Positions 46,255 to 60,400 of a DNA stretch of 64,000 bases are shown here, in pieces. This stretch comes from Platycnemis pennipes (lineage: Eukaryota; Arthropoda; Insecta; Odonata; Platycnemididae). The notes under the pieces are model-generated. The model was not told the origin of the DNA. It made no database searches and saw only the letters and a list, made by a program, of their open reading frames with translations. The translations under genes and the position numbers were made by a program. The stretch is taken from assembly GCA_933228895.1 (NCBI GenBank), contig OW121846.1, positions 42,178,107 through 42,242,106 of the forward strand. The letters run 5' to 3'. How positions within the stretch are numbered: the first letter of the stretch is position 1; each line of letters starts with the position of its first letter.

Positions 46255-49200
46255 GCAAGAATGAAATAATGTCTATGAGGATAGGACGTACAAAAGAATG
46301 ATTTCAATTTCACTAACACTTAACTTCCCGTAATTATGGACACTCAATATCCTCCATCGTTGGTCAGCTAGGATTTTTTACTAAAAGCTTGATGGTAGAT
46401 TTCTGTTACAAGAATAAGTACTAGTACCAATTTTTAATATAACAACATGAAGCTCTCTTCATCAATGAATGATCAAGATAATCCATCTCTGGCCAAGGCA
46501 TGACTGGATACGATTGCTAACAGCTTTCCAGCAGAACATAAAATTATTATGAAGATTGAACATACTTATGATAGATTTAGAATCCACTAACACTTGAACC
46601 TCCCGCCATCATGGATATCCATATCCTCCATCGTTGGTCAGCGCTAGATATTAGACTAAAAGTTCCATGGTAGTTTTCTGTTACATGAATCAGTACAAGT
46701 ACCTTTTTTTCAATACAATATTACCTGAAGCTCTCTTCATAACTGAATCATTAACATACTCCATCGCTGGCAGGCGCATTAGTGAGTACGGTGGTCAAAA
46801 GATATTCAGTAGAATGAGAAAATTTCTATGAGGTAGGAAGGGACAAGTATTAGTTTTTAATTCTACTAATACGCGAACCTCCCCTCATCATTGAATTTCA
46901 ATATCCTCCATCGTTGGTCAGCGCCCGACTTTAGACTGAAAATTTCCTTGTAGATTTCTGTTACAAGAATTAATACAAATAACAATATTTTAAATATTAA
47001 TACCGCAAACTCACTTTAGGATAGAAAAATTAGTAATATTCATCGTTGGCAGCGAAGGAGTGGAAAACGTAGATCCTAAATTTGCATGAGAAGATGGATT
47101 GCATGCACTAATTTTGAATTCACCATTACCTGGAGATCCTTCATCAGTCATTCATTAATACATTTCATCCCTGGTCAGCACATGAGTTGCTAATAGATTC
47201 TAGCAGAACGAGAAAATTCTATGATGACGGAAAGTACTTGTGATAGTTTTCAATTCCACTAACACACGAACCTCCCGTCATCATCGATCCTCAAATTCCT
47301 CCATCGTTGGTCGGACGGCACACGGTTGCTAATAGATTTCTAGCAGAACGAGAAAATTCTATGATGACGGAAAGTACTTGTGATAGTTTTCAATTCCACT
47401 AACACACGAACCTCCCGTCATCATCGATCCTCAAATTCCTCCATCGTCGGTCAGCGCCCGACTTTAGAATAAAATTTTGCTTGTAGGTTTCTGTTAAAAA
47501 AATGAGTACATAACCCAATTTCAAATATACCATTACTTGAAGCAGTTATCACCACATAACCATTAATATACTCCAAAGCTTGTGATGGGCATGAGTGGAT
47601 AAAGTTACTAATAGATTGATAGCAGAACGAGAAAATTCTATGATGACGGAAAGTACTGGCATTAGTTTTCAATTCCACTAACACTCGAACTTCCCGTCAT
47701 CATGGATCCTCAATATCCTCCATCTTTGGTCAGCGCCCGATATTTATAATGAAAGTTTGCTTGTAGGTTTCTGTTAGAAGAATTAGTACACTTACCAATT
47801 TTAAATATACTATTACCTGAAGCGCTTATCACCACTGAATCATTTATATACTACAATTTTTTTTACGGGCATGAGTGGATATAGTTACTAATAGATTTCT
47901 AGCATAAATGAGAAAATTTGCATGAGAACTGGACGTAGACATGTTAAATTTCAATCCTACTAACATTCAACCACTCTAAACGATGGAACCTTATTATCCT
48001 TCATCGATGATCAGCGCCCGAATAGAGAATAAAAGTTTGCTTGTTGATTTCTATTACAAGAAATAATATCTGTACTAAATTTTAATGAAACAAAACCTGG
48101 ACCTTTCTTCTTCCCGGAAACAATTTTTACATCCATCGTTGGCAGTGCAGGTATGGAAAACAAAGCTGGTACATTTGTACAGGAAGAAAAATTTCGTGTG
48201 ATAATTTTGTGTATATTCATTAACAGAAGTTGAATACTGATGCATCAATATGTTCCATCGGTTGTCAAAGGATGATTGGATTCGGTTGGTAATGGAGTTC
48301 TAGCAAGAATGAAATAATTTCTATGAGGATAGCACGTGAAAGAGATTGATTTCAATTCTACAAACATTTGAACTTCCCGTGACTATAGACCCTTAATATC
48401 CGCCGTCGTTGGTCAGAACAGGATTTTTGACTAAAAGATTTCTGGTATATTTCTGTTACAAGAATAAGTACTAGTACCAATTTTTAACATAACAACATCA
48501 ATCTCTCTTCATCACTGAGTGATTACGACAATCCATCTCTGGTCATGCCTTGACTGGATACGATTGCTAACAGCTTTCTTGCAGAACAATAATATTTCTA
48601 TGAGGATGGAACGTACATATGATAGTTCTCGATTCCACTAACACTTTTACCTCCCGTCATCATGGATATCCATATTCCTCCATCGTTGGTCAGCGCTAGA
48701 TGCTAGACTAAAAGTTCCCTGGTAGATTTCTGTTACAAGAAACAGTACAAGTACCTATTTTTAATATAACATTACCTGAAGCTCTCTTCATCATTGAATC
48801 ATTAACATACCCCATCGCTGGCAGGTGCATTAGTGCTTTCGGTTTGGTAATGGACTGTTGTTAAAAGATTTTCAGTAGAAAGAAAATTTCTATGATGATG
48901 GAAGGAACAAGTATTAGTTTTTAATTCTACTAATACGCGAACCTCCCCTCATCATTGAATTTCAATATCCTCCATCGTTGGTCAGCGCCCGACTTTAGAC
49001 TGAAAATTTCCTTTTAGATTTCTGTAACAAGAATTAATTCAAATAAATATAATTTAAATATTAATACCGCAAAAACACTTCAGGAGAGAAAAATTAGTAT
49101 TATCCATCGTTGGTAGCGAAGGAGTGGAAAACGTAGATCCTAAATTTGCTTGAGAAGATGGATTGAATGCACCATAACCTGGAGATCCTTCATCAGTCAT

Positions 49201-52200
49201 TCATTGATATATTTCATCCCTGGTCAGCAAATTTGTTGATACGGTTGATAATAGATGTCAAGGAGAACCAGAAAGCTCTATAAGGACGAAAGTACTTGTG
49301 ATAGTTTTCATTTCTACTAACACTCGAACATCCCGTCATCAAAGATTCTCAATACCCTTCATCGTTGTTTAGCGACCGACTTCAGAGTTTGCATGTAGGT
49401 ATCTGCTAAAAGAATTAGTATACATACCAATTTTAAATATACTATTACCTTAAGCTCTTATCACCGCTGACTCTAATATACTCCGTATCTTGTTTTTGGG
49501 CATAAGTGGATATAGTTACTAATAGATTTCTAACTTACACGAAAAAAAAATTTATGAGAACTGGACGTACACATGTTACATTTCAATCCTACTAACATTG
49601 AACCATTCTAAACGATGGAACCTTATTATCATTCATCAATGGTCAGCACCCGAATTTGGAATAAAAGATTGCTTGTATATTTCTATTATAAGAAATAGTA
49701 TCTGTTCTAAATTACAATGAAACAGAACCCGAACTTTCTTCGTCCTGGAAACGTCTTTATTTCCATCGTTGGCAGTGAAGGTATGGAAAACGAAGCTGGT
49801 ACATTTGCATTAGAAGTATAATTAGGTGTAATAATTTTGAGTATATCCTTTAACTGAAGTTCTCTTGAATACTGATGCTTCAAATCGTTGGTCAGCGCAT
49901 GATTGGATTCAGTTGGTAATGGATTTCTAGCAAGAATGAAATAATTTCTATGAGGATAGCACGTAAAAGAGATTGATTTCAATCCTACTAACACTTGAAC
50001 TTCCCGTGACCATGGACCCTCAATTCTATCGTTGGTCAGTAAAGGATTTTTGACTAAAGATTTCTGGTAGATTTCTTTTACAAGAATAAGTACTAGTACC
50101 AATTTTTAGCATTAAAACATGAAGCTCTCTTCATCACCGAATGATTAAGATAATCCATCTCTGGTCATGCCTTGACTGGATACGATTGCTAACAGCTTTC
50201 TTGCAGAACAATAATGTTTCTATGAGGATGGAACGTACATATGATAGTTCTCGATTCCACTAACACTTTTACCTCCCGTCATCATGGATATCCATATTCC
50301 TCCATCGTTGGTCAGCGCTATATGTTAGACTAAAAGTTAGCAGGTAGATTTCTGTTACAAGAATCAGTACAAGTACCTATTTTTAATATAACATTACCTG
50401 AAGCTCTCTTCCTCACTGAATCATTAACATACCCCATCGCCGGCAGGTGCATTAGTGGATACGGTTGTTAAAAGATTTTCAGTAGCAAGAGAAAATTTCT
50501 ATGAGGTAGGAAGGGACAAGTATTAGTTTTTAATTCTACTAATACGCGAACCTCCCCTCATCATTGAATTTCAATATCCTCCATCGTTGGTCAGCGACCG
50601 ACTTAAGACTGAAAATTTCCTTGTAGATTTCTGTTACAAGAATTAATACAAATAACAATATTTTAAATATTAATACCACAAACTCACTTAAGGAGAGAAA
50701 AATTAGTAATATCCACCGTTGGCAGCGAAGGAGTGGAAAACGTTGCTCATAAATTTGCATGAGAAGATGGATTGCATGCACTAGTTTCGAATTCACCATT
50801 ACCTGGAGATCCTTCATCAGTCATTCATTAATATATTTCATCCCTGGTCAGCACATGATGGATAAGGCTGCTAATACATGTCTAGGAGAACGAGAAAATT
50901 CTATAAGTAAAGAAAGTACTTGTGATAGTTTTCATTTCTACTAACACTCGAACATCCCGTTTTCATGGTTCCTCAATATCCTCCATCGTTGGTCAGCGCC
51001 CGAATTTACAATAAAAGTTCTCTTGTAGGTTTCTATTAAAAGAATTAGTACATATACCAATTTTAAACATACTATTACCTGAAGCGCTTATAACCACTGA
51101 ATCATTAATATACACCATATCTTGTTTTGGCCTAGAGTGGATATAGTTACTAATAGATTTTAAACATAACCGAGAAAATTTGCATGAGAACTGGACGTAC
51201 ATATGTCAAATTTCAATCCTACTAACATTGAACCATTCTAAACGATGGAACCTTATTATCCTTCACCGATGGTCAGCGCCCGAATTTCGAATAAAAGTTT
51301 GGTTGTAGATTTCCATTGCAAGAAATAGTATCTGTACTAAATTATAATGATACACAACCTGAACCTTTCTTCGACCCGGAAACATTTTTTATATCCATCG
51401 TTGGCACTGCAGCTATGGAAAACGAAGCTCATTTGCATTAGAAGTATAATTAGGTGCAAGAATTTTAGGTATATCCATTAACAGAAGTTCTCTTGAATAC
51501 TGATGCATCAATATGTTCCATCGTTGGTTAGCGCATGATTGGATTTATGTTTGTAATGGATTTCTAGCAAGAATGAAATAATTTCTATGAGGATAGCACG
51601 TAAAAGAGATTGATTTCAATTCTACTAACACTTGAACTTCCCGTGACCATGGACCCTCAATTATATCGTTGGTCAGTAAAGGATTTTTGACTAAAAGATT
51701 TCTGGTAGATTTCTGTTACAAGAATAAGTACTAGTACCAATTTTTAACATAACAACATGAATCTCTCTTCATCACTGAGTGATTACAACAATCCATCTCT
51801 GGTCATGCCTGGACTGGATACGATTGCTAACAGCTTTCTTGCAGAACAATAAAATTTCTATGAGGATGGAACGTGCATATGATAGTTTTCGATTCCACTA
51901 ACACTTTTACCTCCCATCATCATGCATATCCATATTCCTCCATCGTTGGTCAGCGCTAGATGCTAGACTAAAAGTTCCCTGGTAGATTTCTGTTACAAGA
52001 AACAGTACAAGTACCTATTTTTAATATAACATTACCTGAAGCTCTCTTCATCACTGAATCATTAACATACCCCATCGCTGGCAGGTACATTATTGGATAC
52101 GGTTGTTAAAATATATTCAGTAGAATGAGAAATTTCTATGAGGACGGAAGGAACAAGTATTAGTTTTTAATTCTACTAATACGTGAACCTCCCGTCATCA
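46255..52200 (+). repeat. Higher-order repeat, ~1.63 kb period
   Basis: The marker GCAAGAATGAAATAAT starts at 46255, 48303, 49930 and 51567, giving intervals of 2048, 1627 and 1637 bp. The text after each marker (ACGTAAAAGAGATTGATTTC, AAGTACTAGTACCAATTTTT, CATCTCTGGTCATGCCTTGA, CAGCTTTCTTGCAGAACA) is closely shared, so whole groups of about 12 monomers (four trimers) were amplified as a unit. The longer first interval exceeds the period by about one trimer and contains the local duplication at 47187-47453. Confidence 0.85.
47187..47453 (+). repeat. Recent tandem duplication of one monomer (~134 bp)
   Basis: The segment beginning near 47187 (TTGCTAATAGATT, AGCAGAACGAGAAAATTCTA, ATGATGACGGAAAGTACTTG) is repeated virtually unchanged from about 47321, through CACACGAACCTCCCGTCATC to CCTCCATCGT-GGTC. 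Between the copies is a short unique joint (GGACGGCACAC). This is much closer identity than normal neighbours show. Confidence 0.85.
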
Positions 52201-54298
52201 TTGAATTTCAATATCCTTCACGGTTGGTCAGCGCCCGACTTTAAACTGATAGTTTGCTTGTAGATTTCTGTTACAAGAATTAACACATGTACCAACATTT
52301 AACAGAAGAATTTCTGTGCCTCTCCTCAGCAGAGAAACACAAATTATTTCCACTGTTGAGAGCGCAGAAGTGGAAAACGTGGCTTTTATATTTGCATGAG
52401 AAGAAGATTTGTGTGTAATAATTTTATAATTCACATTTAATGAAGGTCTCTTCATCACTGATTCATTTATGCATTCCGTCGCTGTTCAGCGCATGAGTAG
52501 ATATGGTAACTGATAGATTTCTAGCAGAACGAGAAAATTTCTATGAGGATGGAAAGTACATGTGATAGGAATTATTTCTACCGACACATAAACCTCCCGT
52601 CATCATAGATCCTTAATGGCCTCCATCGTTTGTCAGCTCCTAATTTTAGGCTATAACTTTGCAGGCATATTTCTGGTACAAGAATTATACAAGTACCAAC
52701 TTTTAATATAGCAATACTTGAATCTCTCCTCAGCAGAGAAACAATAATAATATCCATCGTAGGAAGCGCAGTTTTGGAAAACTTAGCTGGTATATTTGCA
52801 TGAAATGAAGAATTACATGAAATATATTTATGTATATCTATTACCTGAACCTCTGTTATCACGGATTCATTAATATATCCAACGCTGGTAGTCACATAGG
52901 TTGATACGGTTGCTAATACATTTCCAGCAGAACGAAAACATTTCTATGAGGATGGAAAGTACAGTGATAGTTTTCAATTCTCTAACACTTGAACCTTCCA
53001 TCCTCATAGAAACTTAATATACTCCTCATTTGGTCAGCGCCCGATTTTAGACCAATAGTTTGCTTGTAGATTTCTGTTATAAGAATAAGTACAAGTACCC
53101 ATTTTGAATATAACAACACTCATTCTATTCTCAGAAAGGAAACATGAATAATAGCAATCGTTGTGACAGTAGGAGAGTAAACATTAGCTTGTACATTTGC
53201 TTGAGAAGACGAATTACTTCTAATAATTTTGAATATGTCCATTACCTGTAACTCTCTTCATTACTGATTCATAATATACTCCATCGCTGGTCATTGCACG
53301 AGTGGATACATTTGCTAATTGATTTATAGCCGAACTAGAAAATTTATATTAGGATAGGACGTACACATATTAGATTTCATTGTTTACTATCACTTGAACC
53401 TTCCGTCATCATGGAACCTACATCGTTGGTCAGTACCCGATGTTATACTAAAAGTTTGCTTTTAGAATTCTGCTAGTAGAATTAGTAAAAGTATCAATTT
53501 TTAATATAACATTACCTGAAGTTCACTTCATCGCTGAAATATTAATACAATTCATCGCTGCTAAGCACATGAGTGGTTACGTTTGCTAATAAATTTCTGT
53601 CAGAACATGAAAATTCTATGTGGAGCGGAGGTGGCCGTTTTATTTATTATTCTACCAATAGGCGAACATAAATCTAAAAGGCTAAATAGGCGTCATCACG
53701 GAACCTCAAAATCGTCCAACTGTAGTCCGGGCCCGATTTTAGACTGAAAGTTTGCTTATAGATTTCTGTTACAAGAATATATACCACTACCAATTTTTAA
53801 TATACCTATACCTGAACCTATTCACAGCAGCTATTTATTAAAAATATCCATCGCTTGCAGCGCTTGAGTGGAAACCATGGCTGGTGCATTTTCATGGAAA
53901 GTGAACAACAAGTAATAATTTTAATTATATCCATTCCCCGAAGCTCTCTTCAATACTGATTTTTTAATATATTGTTCTTCGCTGGTCATACTTGAGTGGA
54001 TATGGTTTATAATAGATTCCTAGCAGAACGAGAATATGTCGATGTGGAGGGGAGGTACACGCTTTAGTTACTAATTCTACTAAAAGATGACCTCCCCCGT
54101 CATGAAAACTCAAATACCTCCATCGTTATTCTACGCCCGATTTTAGACCAAGAGTTTGCTTGTAGATTTCCATTAAAAGAATAAGTACAAGTTCTTATTT
54201 TTATTATAACAATACGTGAACCTATCAGCAGCAGAGACACATTAATAATATCCATCGTTTGCAGCTCAAGAGTGGACAACGTGACCGGAATATTTGCA

Positions 54299-54455
54299 TA
54301 ATAATAATAATAATAATAATAAGTTTATTGTCGCAGACCAATATTGGCCTTTTAGACATACAGTACAGTGTAAGCTGCGAATAATATTCAATTTCAATTC
54401 AAGATTATGCTATAGATACAATACAATCAATGATGTTAAAGGAGAAATGTTACAT
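54299..54455 (-). mobile_element. 5'-truncated LINE 3' tail inserted in a B monomer
   Basis: The B monomer reading TTTGCAT... is interrupted by (AAT)n and then AAGTTTATTGTCGCAGACCA. It resumes near 54456 with ATAAGGAGAAATATTACATG. On the minus strand the insert ends in ACAATAAACTT followed by (ATT)n, the usual tail of insect non-LTR elements. CATAA-like text stands on both sides and may be a short target duplication. No coding part is included. Confidence 0.65.
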
Positions 54456-57400
54456 AAGGAGAAATATTACATGTATTACGTGTAAATAGATCTCTTACCC
54501 GCAGATCCCTTTATCACTGAATCATAATATACTCCATAGTCGGTCATCGTATGAGGTGATACGGTTGCTAATAGATTTTTAGCAGGACGAGAAATTTCCT
54601 ATAAGGATTGGACGTACATGCGTTAGATTGCAACTCTACAAACACTCGGCCTACCGTTATTGTGAAAGTTCAATATTCTCCTTCGATGGTCAGCGCCCGA
54701 TTTTTAAATAAAATGTTGGTACATTAGCATGAGAAAAAGAATTACATGTAATAACTTAAATCCTCCTTCGTTGATCAGCGTCCCACCTAAGACTAAATGT
54801 TTGCTTGTGGATTTTATTAACATAAATTAGTACAAGTAACAACATGTAACATGATAATACATCAACCTCTCTTCACCAGAGAAACATTAGTAATATACAT
54901 CCTTGGCAGCGCAGGAGTGGAAAGCGTAGCTGTTATATTTTCGTGAGAATACGATTTGCATGTATAATTTTGAATATATCATTTACCTGAGGCTCTCTTT
55001 ATCAATGAATCATTAATATATTTCAACGGTGGTCAGCGCATGAGTGAAAACGGTTGATCCGTTGAAAACGGAGTTTTCTTGCAGAAATAAAAATATTTCT
55101 ATGAGGATAGGAAGAACATGTTGCAATCTTCAGTACTACAAACACGTCATCATGGAACTTCAAGATACTCCATCGTTAGCCAGCGCTCAATTTTAAGCTA
55201 AAAATTGTTTGTTAGATTCTTTTTACAAGAAAAAGTACCAGTATATCTTTTTAAATAACATTACCTGAAGATCTCTTTATCACCGAATTAATAATAGTTT
55301 CCAGCGCTGGTAAGCGCATGAGCGGATACTTTTGCTAATAGATTTCTGGCTGAATAAGAATATTTCTTTGAGTATAGGACGCACGCATGTTAGATATCAA
55401 TTCAGCTAACACTACTACCTTCCGTCATCACAGAACCTCAATATCGTACATCGTTGGTCAGCCCCCAATGTTATATTAAAAGTTTGCTGGTAGATTCCTG
55501 TAAAATGAATCAGTACCAGTTCCAATTCTTAATGAAACAATACCTGAATCCATCCTCCGCAGAGAAACATTAACAATATCCATCTTTTCCAGCGTAGGAG
55601 TGGAAAGTGTGGCTGGTACATTTGCATGAGAAACTGTATTGAATTCAGTAATTTTAATTATACCCATTACCTGAAGATCACTCATTACACATTCATTATA
55701 AATTGCCATCGTAGGTCAGAGAATGAGAAGATACGGCTGCCCATAGTTTCATAGCAGAACGAGAAAATTTCTATGAGGATAGGACACACGTTATAGTTTT
55801 CAATTCTACAAACACTTGGCCTCCCATCATCGTGAAACCTCAATATCCTACATGATAGTCAACTCCCGATATTAGACTAAAAGTTTATTTATAGATTTAT
55901 GTTGAAAGAATTAATACAAGTATTGAATTTTCATTTTGCAATACACGACCCTATCCTCAGCCGAAAATCAATAATAATATCCATCGTTGTGAGCACAGGA
56001 ATGTAAAACGTGGCCGGTAAATTCGAATGAGAAGAAGAATTACATGCAATATAATTGAACATATCAATTACCTAAAATTCTCTACATCACTGAATCTTTT
56101 ATATATCCATCGCTCATAGGTGCATGATTGGGTATGGTTGCTAATTTATTTCTTGCATAACTAGAAAATTTCCATAAGGATGAAGAGCACACATGATAGT
56201 TTTCAATTCTACGATCACTTGAGCCTTCCGTCCTCATGGAAACTTAACATCCTCCTTCGCTGGTCCTGCCTGATTGAAGCCCAAGTTTTTTCTTGCAGAT
56301 TTCTGTGACAAAAATTAGTACTAGTACCTACATTTAACATTACAATACCTCAACCTCTCTTCAGCAGAGGAACCATAGTTACCAAATTAAAAGAAAACAA
56401 CACCTGAAACCAACCTAGGCCGAGAAACATTAATAATATCCACCGTTTGCTGCGCAGGAGTGGAGAACGTGGTTGGTACATTTACATAAAATCATGTTTT
56501 TATTTAATTTTTTAAAAATATTTTATTATTTGCATTACCTGAAGCTATTTTCTTCACTGTTTCACTAATATATTTCATCGCAGGTAAAAGTATGAGTGGA
56601 TACGGTTGCTAATATATTACAAGAAGAACAATAAATTTTCAATGAGAATAGGTCGTACACGTTCAATTTTTCAATTCTACTAACACTTTAACCTCCCGTC
56701 ATCATGGAACCACCATATCCCCCATCGTTGGTCCGCGCTTTATTTTTGACTAAATGTTTGTTTGTAGATTACTGTTAGAAGAATTGATACAGGTACCAAT
56801 TTTAATATCACAAAACCTGAACCTATGCTCAACATAAAAACAATAATACTATCCATCGTTGACAGCACTGGAATGGAGAAGGTGAATTTAAATATGTCCA
56901 TTCCCTGAAGATCACAACATCATAGATTCACTAAGATACCATTTGCTGTTAGACGGATGAGCGAATACGGTTACTAATAGATTTATAGCATAACGAGAAA
57001 ATTTTATGTGGGTTGAATGCTGATATGTGATAGTTTTCAATTCTCCTACCACTTGAGCCTCACGTCCTTATGAAACTTAACATCCTCCTACGTTTGTCTG
57101 CACCCGATTTAAAACCAAATGTTTACTTTAGATTTCTTTGACAAGAAGTACTACAAGTACTCTAAGTTAACATAACAGCCCCTCAACCTCTCTTCGTCAG
57201 AAAAACAGTAATAATTATCATTGGCATGCATCGCTGTTAGGTGCATTAGTGGATACAGTTGCTAATCTATTTCTTGCAGAATGAGAAAACTTCTATGAGG
57301 ACAGAAGGCACAATAGGTAGTTTTCAATTCTACTGCCACTTGAGCCTCCCGTCCTCATGGAAACTTAACATACACCTTGGCTGGTCAGGATCCGATTGAA

Positions 57401-60400
57401 GACTATACGTTTGCTTGCAAATATCTGTAACAAGAATTAGCACAAGTACCTACATTTAACATAACAATACCTCAATCTTCCTTCAGCAGAGGAACATTAG
57501 TTACCAATTTTTAAGAAAAAATATACCTGAAACCACCCTATGCTAAGAAACATTAATAATATCCATTGCTTGCAGCGAAGGAGTGGAAAACGTGTTTGGT
57601 ACATTTGCATGAAAAAATAAATTACCTGTAGTAATTTTCATTATTTGCATTACCTGAAGCTCCTTTCATCACGGTTTATTAAATATATTCCATCGTAGGT
57701 AATAGCATGAAAGGATACGGTTAACAATAGATTCCTAGGAGAACAAGAAAATTTTAATGAGGATAGGAGGTACACGTGCAATTTTTCAATTCTACTATCA
57801 CTTGAACCTCCCGTCATTATGGAACCTCGATATCCTCCATTTTTGGTCAGCACATTATTTTGCACTAAACGTTTGCTTGAAAATTACTATTACAACAAAT
57901 AATACAGGTATCAATTTTAACATAACAATGCCTTAACCTATCCTCAACAGAAAAACAATAATAATATCCACCGTTGGCAGCGCAGGAATGGGAAACATGG
58001 CTGGTACATTTGCATGAGAATAAGAATTACGTGCAATATATTCAAATATGTCAATTCCCAGATGCTTTCAACATCACTGATTCATTAAGCTGTCATTTGT
58101 TGTTAGGCGGATAAGTCAAACGGTTACCTATCTATTTCTAACATAACGAGAAAATTTCTATGACGATGGAAATCACATATTTACATGTTTTCATTTCTCC
58201 TACCACTTGAGGGAAACTTAACATCCTCCTTCATTTGTCAGCGCCCCTTTTAAAAGTAAATGTTTGCTTTAGATTTCTTTGACAAGAAGTAGTACAAGTA
58301 CTAAAATTAACATAACATCACCTCAACCTCTCTTCACTAGAAAAACAGCAATGACTAACATTGGCAGCGCAGGGGTAGAAACGTATCTGATATATTGGTA
58401 AATTGCTTTAGAAGGGGAATTATATGTAATAATTTTGAATATATCCTTTACCCGAAGCACTCATCATCACTGATTCATGAATATATTACATCGCTGGTCA
58501 GCGCATGAGTGGACACTCTTGGTAATAGATTTTCAGACGAACGAGAAAATTTCTATAAGGATGTGGAGGATAAGTAATAGTTTTTCATTGCACAAAAACG
58601 CAAAATTCCCGTCATCATGGAAAATCAATATCCTACATCGTTGGTCAGTGCTCGATTTTAGAGTAAAAGTTCGCTGGTAGATTTTTCCTACAAGAATTAG
58701 TAAGTACAAGTACCAATTTTCAACATAACATTACATGAAGCGCTATTCATTTCTAAATTAAAATTATTCTCCATTGCTCGTCAGCGGATGAGAGGATAAT
58801 GTTGCTAATAGATTCCTAGCAGAACGAGAAAATTTCTATGAGGATGGAAATCAGATATGATAGTTTTCATTGGCACTTGAGCCTGCCGTCACCATGGAAA
58901 CTTAACATCCTCCTTCGTTTGTCAGCGGCCGTTTTAAAACTAAACGTTTGCTTTGGATTTCTTTGACAAGAAGTAGTGCAAGTACTAAAATTTAATATAA
59001 AAAACTCTCCTCAGCTGAAAACAGCAATATCCATCATTGGCAGCGGAGCGGTGGAAAAGTAGCTGGTATGCTTTAGAAGGCGAATTACATGCAATAATTT
59101 TGAATACATCCCTTACCTTAAGCACTCATGATCACTGATTCATTAATATATTACAACGCTGGTAGGCGCATGAGTTGATATGGTTGCGAAAAGTCTTCTA
59201 ACAGAACGAAAAACATTCTATGAGGATAGGACGTACATGTGATACTTTTCAGTTCTACTAACACTAGATCCTCCAGTCATCATGGAACCTTAATATCCGA
59301 AATCGTTGGTCAAAGCTCTATTTTTAAATAAAAGTTTGCTGGTTGATTCCTGTTTCAAGTATTAGTAACAGTATCAATTTTTAATATAACATTACCTGCT
59401 GTTCTCTTCATCACCGAATTAATAATACCCTCCATCGCTGGTAAGCTAGTGAGTTGATAATGTTTCCAAGAGATTTCTGGTGGAACGAAAATGTTCTATG
59501 AGAATAGGACGTACGTGCGATAGTTATCAATTCAACTAACAATTGAACCTCCCGTATTCATGGAACCTCAATATCCTCAATCGCTTGACTGCGCCCGATT
59601 TTAAACTACAAGTAAGCTGGTAGTTTCCTGTTAGAAGAATTAACATAGTATCAATTTTTAATACAATATTTCATTAAGTTCTCTTAATCGGAGTATTATT
59701 AATACGCTACAACAATGGCATGCGCATAAGGTGATACGTTTTCTAATAGATTTCTAGCAAAACAAGAAAATAGGATAGGGCGTACAAATGTAAGATATCA
59801 ATTCAACAAACTCTTAAAACTATCGTCATCATAGAACCTCAATATCCAAACCGTTGGTTAGCGCCCGATGTAAGACTAAAAGTTTGATGGAAGATTACTA
59901 ATACAAGAATTAGAACCAAGACCAATTTTTAATATAACATAACATGAAGCTCTCTCATCACTGAATTAATATTATTCTCTATCGCTCGTCAGCGCATGAG
60001 TGAATAATGTTGGTAATAGATTTCTAGCAGAGCGAGAAAATTTCTATGAGGATAGGATGTACACGTTTCAATTCCACTAACACTTGAACCTCCCGTCATC
60101 ATGGAACCTCTATAGCCTCCATCGTTGGTCCGCGCCTTATTTTGGACTAAAAGTTTGTTTATAAAATAATGTTACAAGAAATGATACAAGTATCAATTTT
60201 AATATAAAAATACCTGAACCTATCCTCAGCAGAAAGACAAAAATAATATCCATCGTTGTGAGCGCAGGAATGTAAAACGTGTCTGGTACATTTGTAAGAG
60301 AAGAAGAATTACATGCATTATACTTAAATATATCAATTACCCGAAATTCTCTACATCACTGACTAATTCATATATCCATCGCTGTTAGGTGTATGAGTCG

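Noticed and set aside
49707..50102. Minus-strand frames of 60-131 codons across the satellite, some repeated in several copies
   Set aside because: They recur only because the monomer recurs. They start and stop at arbitrary points of the unit, have no domain, and are lost where the repeat drifts.
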